Source: Tethya wilhelma (lineage: Eukaryota; Porifera; Demospongiae; Tethyida; Tethyidae). Taken from it: 64,000 nt of DNA. Both the position numbers and the translations under genes were made by a program. Numbering within the stretch: position 1 is the first letter of the stretch; each line of letters starts with the position of its first letter. The notes beneath the pieces are model-generated. The model had not been told where the DNA came from. It ran no database searches and saw only the letters and a program-made list of their open reading frames with translations. The stretch spans positions 479,675 through 543,674 of the forward strand of contig CAXIPT010000014.1 in the NCBI GenBank assembly GCA_964030475.1, read 5' to 3'. Shown one piece after another: positions 59,867 to 64,000 of the stretch.

Positions 59867-61217
59867 NACATTTCATCAATCACTAGTACAACGTTGGTCT
59901 TGAATTCTGGACACTTGGCAGCATCTGATACTTGCATCAGTTGGCGGTCAACATCAGCAGAAAATCCAGCTCCAGAGCTAAAGCAGTGGGTGTAGTCTCT
60001 CAGAGTTCTTTGAGAGGGCAGCTTGATACAACCGGAACTACGTAATGTCTCATAAGCCTTCCCTGATACGTGCCGCAGGTACAGACACCACTTCACCATC
60101 AAGGGGTGCCATTTCATTGATCTTGCATCTTTCATCTGTAGGGCTTTTTGTTGCTGATCCCAGAAGAGCCTCTCAAACGAATTCTCGGGAAAAGTGTCAG
60201 TGACGTGAGATGTCTGCTCCTCCATAATTTTCTTCAGGTCGTCATTGGTTTCTTCATCAATGACGATACCATTATCCTCTATTTCCTGGGCAACCTTTTT
60301 CTGAAGCCGAGCAAGCTGTTGTTTAGTACTGTGCTGTAGGGAATGGAGACGACGAAGACGCTGTATCTTTTCTGGTGTAGAAAGATAGCGATAGTTGACA
60401 CAGCTATCAGGGGCAGTTCTGTCAGACTGAGTAGCTGTAGAAGTCTCCTGTCGTGATAAAAGGGCATGCAGAGACTTTCGGTGATTGGCACACAGAGAAC
60501 ATCGAGTCTGTTGGGAATCAATTAGCATCTCACAATGGACATGTCTGATTGTAGACATTCCTAGCATGGTTATCTCCTGTGCAACTACATTGGTACCTAT
60601 AAGAGAGACACATTGTACTATCAGTATTGAATTATTGTACATGCACCAGTATAATCATTAGCATACCCGATGGATCCAAGAAGCGTCCTTTTCGTACACT
60701 TGATAAATCTGCAAACTTGGCATCAGCGTTGCCTTCACAGGGCTTTAGCTTGTTGATGAGACTCATCACATGTTCTACATCAGTAACTGAAGTTAACATT
60801 GTGGGGAGGTTGTGAAGAAGAGGACATGATTCACGTTGAAGTTGCTGTCCATAACAGGATAAAGACCAACGAAAGTCATTTTGGATACTCAGACGAGCAA
60901 CCAAGGGAGAATTCTTAGACTCCAGCTTGTAGTACACATACTCTTCAGTCTGCTCAGAGGCATCTATCCAACCTACAATGTGACAGTCATGGTTGCTGTC
61001 AAATTATACACACATAAATGATTGATTTTAAACCACTAACCTGGTGAGATAGAGTTCGTTGATTTCATCCTTGCCTGCAGACCACTAGTGGAGCTAGCGG
61101 GTGCATCCTTGAGGATTTGCAAAGGAATAGCAACATTGAAGGACGAATGTTCAACAGTATGGCAATGCATGCTAGCTGCAGCTCTCGAAGTACACTTTTT
61201 CGTTCCTCATTTTTTCG
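59867..61217 (-). CDS. P-element/THAP9-like transposase, N-terminal and central part, cut at an N
   Basis: Three exons with phase-1 junctions: about 61217-61041 (start uncertain; a different frame with MGRRKFRLST opens at 61250), 60972-60667 and 60596-59867. The third contains a coiled-coil-like segment (EKIQRLRRLHSLQHSTKQQL) and the conserved core WHPLMVKWCLYLRHVSGKAY, LPSQRTLRDYTH, and VVLVIDEM, where the Asp fits the first catalytic Asp of the P-type RNase H fold. The frame is open for about 240 codons and ends exactly at the N at 59867. No THAP zinc finger is visible in the window. Either the contig join cut a living gene, or the element is truncated. Confidence 0.65.
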
Positions 61218-61250
61218 GTGAGTACTTAGTCGGAACTTTCGCCGGCCCAT

Positions 61251-62029
61251 ACTTGATCTGACAATGAATCATGGATAATTGTAATACAGGTAGTGTATAC
61301 AACAGTGCAGTTATATAGTTCAGTATATTATGGCTATGCAGAGTCAATTATTATAGAGCCTGATATCATAGATAATAATATTATAACACGGCTATGCTGA
61401 TATTGAGGGATAAACAATTGCTTGGGTCAAATATTGCTCCTCATGCAAAATTTTACATACTGACTCACCCAAAGACAGCCAACAAACAGTTACAGATTAA
61501 CCTATGTCTGCAGAGCAGTCCCACAAAAACAACAACTGATTATTTACTTGGAGAAGAAAGAGCTGGCTGGTTTGTACTGAATAATGCCTATAGCCCAAGT
61601 TTTGTCCCTCCATGCAAAAATTTTACCATCCTTGCCTCTTATTTCTCAACCATAGCTAGATTAAGCTAGCACTACACTAAAAAACAGTCCCACAAAAATT
61701 AAAGTCTTTGTCTAACTGAACGAGAAGGTGCTGAAATAGAGCCATTAGTGGCTAAAACAGCAGTTTACTCATATTGACATTGATATGGTCATTTTATGTT
61801 AGCATTTATTGAAGCACATAACTGCTTACCAGACACAGTTCAGGCTAAAACACTCCAGACAGGCTCTTCACAAGAAAAAGCACTTAGAATCTTCTCCACC
61901 AGCAGGTCTGAAGATCAAAGCCAATCATCACCTCGAAGTGCGACCGTTTACAACAAGCACTGCACGCGCCAAAATGTACTGTACCAATGAGCTCACGTGA
62001 TCCGTTTCCAATCCCGTAGCCCTGTTATA
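61251..62029. other. No gene supported
   Basis: Contains a 91-codon plus-strand frame (61394-61669) without motifs, and blocks such as CATGCAAAATTTTAC repeated at 61440 and 61610. Probably spacer between two transposon-derived genes. Confidence 0.3.
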
Positions 62030-62752
62030 TTATCTATGGTGTTTTTCACGAAGTGTATCCTCAATCTCCTCAACCTGAGCCATTTTATCTATGTGCTTGT
62101 CATATGACTTCCGAGAAACCTTTGCTGAAGTACCACTATTTGAATCTTTGTTAGGACGTTTAGTACCTCGAGTTGTTTCCGGTGATGGACCAAACACCAC
62201 AATGTAATTTCATAGGGCTTTCCTTTATGACAACTGTACATCTGACCTAGATCGGTACTTGACGATAGCCATCTCTGCTTACCACGGAGTCCATGCCCTG
62301 GCTCAATATATCCTAATTGTGTGATGGGATCACCAGTCTTATCATTATGTTCAGCTAACATTTGTTTCTCCAATTCCTCAACAGTTTGAAACTTTTGCTT
62401 TGATGTCAACTGGACAATTTGAAATTCTGATTTCTTTTTAGGATTGCAAACTTTGATTGAATAAATGTATGATGCAGATGAGGTAACAGTAGTCACTGTG
62501 GTTGAGTTGAGTCTTGATTGGTCTGTATGTGCCAAACTACCAATCACCTATATAATTATTGAAATTAAATAAAGATACTTTGTGTATGTAGTCTTGCAGT
62601 CCCTATAACAGTAACAATTATCCAAAATTTGTGTCAGTATGGATGTGCGTTAATTAGAGGGAAATCATGTAGCTTACTTTCACAATCACAGGGCTTTGTG
62701 ACAGTGTTGTGCCAACATTAATGCCATCATTGCTTGAGCTCAAACAAGCCAT
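62030..62752 (-). CDS. Two-exon GYIEPGHG-family protein, one frameshift
   Basis: Exon 1 (62752-62678, MACLSSSNDGINVGTTL..., 25 codons) joins in phase 0 to exon 2 (62547-62030). Exon 2 reads IVQLTSKQKFQTVEELEKQM, LGYIEPGHGLRGKQRWLSSS, then LGQMYSCHKGKPYEITLWC. It then loses one base near 62196 and continues in another frame with GPSPETTRGTKRP, KSYDKHIDKMAQVEEIEDTL and a TAA at 62030-62032. I believe this Gly-His-Gly block is a recurrent sponge and invertebrate transposon-linked protein, but cannot name it. The Lys/Arg-rich middle suggests a nuclear protein. Apart from the single frameshift it looks well preserved. Confidence 0.55.
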
Positions 62753-62930
62753 CTTTCGCGGTGTCCAAAAGTCACACTAGCTGTATTTGCTTGAGACACT
62801 CTTGGACACTCTACAGAGAACCTTCAACTTGTCTTCGCTTCGTGACACATGGCATGCATAAGTCAAGTCCCCCCCCCTTTCACGTGCACGCTTTACGCGC
62901 GCACGCACACGCTAATGTTCAAATGGAAGT

Positions 62931-64000
62931 GAAATTAGCAGTACACAGGAATGGCACAGATGGCCCATTAGCGCAATACAAATGTGAGGCTCCAAGCGAA
63001 AACCGGACGTTTGGGAATTTCCGCGAATTTTGAGTTAGCTATTCCATGTGTATCTAGGCCTTTCTAGGAAGCGCATATCAAAATTTGGTGCGCATAGCTG
63101 TTGTAGTTTTCCAGATATTGACAGCCCTGCCTCCACTCGTGGCTTCCTGGTAAACAGTTGTAAACCTGTTGCTATATGAACTATGGGCGGTCCGTATACT
63201 CTCCGTATCTTAATTAGATCATGTACACTACATGCTGAATATTACCACAGCCAGCCACGTGGGGACTAAAATTATTTAGTGAGAAGCGAGTAGCTAGAAA
63301 AAAAGACCCAGGAGATGGCTACTGGACTCAAGGAGGTGAGTGCTTGCTAGCAGAGAGATAGATTTTAGGTATAGTAAGTTCCAAGAACTAAAATAAGCCT
63401 CAAAATAACCTGTACGCGATCGCAGTACAGGGAGAGGCAATACTTACAAGTAGAAAGCTACTGTATGTAAGCGCTTGGATTAGACAAGCATGTATAAAGC
63501 TTTAGCTTACCTTTCTGCTCATGTGCTGTAGCAAAATTCTGAGATCAGTCAGCTTATAGAGCACTGAGAACATCGAATAAACAATTAATCTTTGTGGCAG
63601 CTGCCTAGCTCATTAATATTCACTACGGTCTGTTGCACAACATAGCAACAGTTCTCCGTGTTAGCAACTAAATAAAAATAAACAGGGCGAACAATACGGT
63701 CTATATCTCTGCAACAGAGGCAGCTCCACCCTTCAAATTTTGCGTGGAGCATGCGGAGATGTAGCGCAATGCACCCGTGCAGTAAGAAAAATTTCGCACA
63801 AAAACGTGAAATAAACTAAAACCGCATTTTACTCTAAAAACAATTTCCCAAACGTCCAGTTTTCCCTTGGAGCCTCACAAATATTCACACTAATAACTGC
63901 AAAAAATGAGCGCTTGGCACTATAAGGCTTCTAAAGCTAAGCTACTTTTTAGCTCATTCTCTTTCTAATGAGCCTAAAAACATGTTCTAAAACCATTGCT
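62931..64000 (+). repeat. Dispersed repeat, TAGTACTGGGTAC subfamily, split by an insertion
   Basis: GTACACAGGAATGGCACAGA at 62941 and CACTAATAACTGCAAAAAAT at 63888 are the two halves. It continues past the right edge of the window. Confidence 0.8.
62984..63878. mobile_element. 895-bp element with GTGAGGCTCC ends and 4-bp target duplication
   Basis: Left GTGAGGCTCCAAGCGAAAAC and right complement (GTTTTCCCTTGGAGCCTCAC) continue inward to CGTTTGGGAA / TTCCCAAACG. AAAT lies on both sides (62980-62983 and 63879-63882). The related repeat at 14952-14969 has CAATACAAATATTCA uninterrupted, which proves the insertion. No transposase; superfamily not assigned. Confidence 0.9.

Noticed and set aside
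1..64000. LTR retrotransposons or viral genes
   Set aside because: No paired LTRs, primer-binding site, reverse transcriptase motif (YxDD) or capsid-like protein could be identified in any frame.
1..64000. tRNA and rRNA genes
   Set aside because: No cloverleaf-compatible A and B box pair or rRNA core sequence was noticed by eye; a covariance-model scan would be decisive.

Overview
The window is eukaryotic, AT-rich genomic DNA from an early-branching animal, most likely a demosponge related to Amphimedon. This is an inference from gene style and repeat content: short GT-AG introns, a Kelch plus P-loop GTPase gene, a kinase with an HRDLTARN catalytic loop, and a dense mix of P-like, KDZ, Crypton and TNP2-type transposons with foldback elements. 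No bacterial operon, rRNA, tRNA or CRISPR array was seen. Runs of N and duplicated stretches next to N show a draft assembly.

Layout. 1-3363 (minus): seven phase-consistent exons of a Kelch-repeat/Roc-like GTPase gene with about four frameshifts, running off the left edge. 3.4-11.5 kb: non-coding DNA with a CACTG-ended element (4362-5640), a short inverted copy of the Kelch gene start (6403), a near-perfect foldback (7576-7730) and an X-box foldback (8415-8960). 11.5-19.1 kb (plus): a possible signal-peptide exon, tandem 0.7-kb repeats, then a Rho/Cdc42-like GTPase preceded by a Ser/Thr-rich exon and separated from it by an apparent one-base frameshift. 20.1-27.8 kb: decayed mobile DNA (TNP2-type transposase, foldbacks, Crypton recombinase) and a decayed beta-helix gene cut by an inverted repeat.

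28.8-40.2 kb (minus): a six-exon gene, acidic N-terminus, tyrosine-kinase-like domain, then coiled-coil exons, with all splice phases compatible but one TAG in the first coiled-coil exon. Its introns hold microsatellites, a nested foldback and a tandem duplication with an assembly gap. 40.75-42.2 kb (minus): a decayed DDE-like transposase. 44.9-47.8 kb: a KDZ element with palindrome-rich long inverted repeats nested inside a pogo/Tigger-like element. 48.8-50.35 kb: nested inverted-repeat elements including a second X-box foldback. 50.5-51.45 kb (minus): an intact 311-codon Ser-rich basic reading frame. 51.5-58.9 kb: dispersed repeats. 59.2-61.2 kb: P-element/THAP9-like transposase pieces in opposite orientation, next to an N. 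62.0-62.75 kb (minus): a two-exon gene with one frameshift. 62.9 kb to the end: a repeat interrupted by an 895-bp insertion with a 4-bp target duplication.

The genes do not form a pathway. The best host-gene candidates are the kinase, the Rho GTPase and the Kelch-GTPase, and each carries at least one lesion. The most informative signals are nested transposons with empty sites, X-box palindromes carried by dispersed foldbacks, inverted repeats built from short palindromes, and contig-join artefacts.
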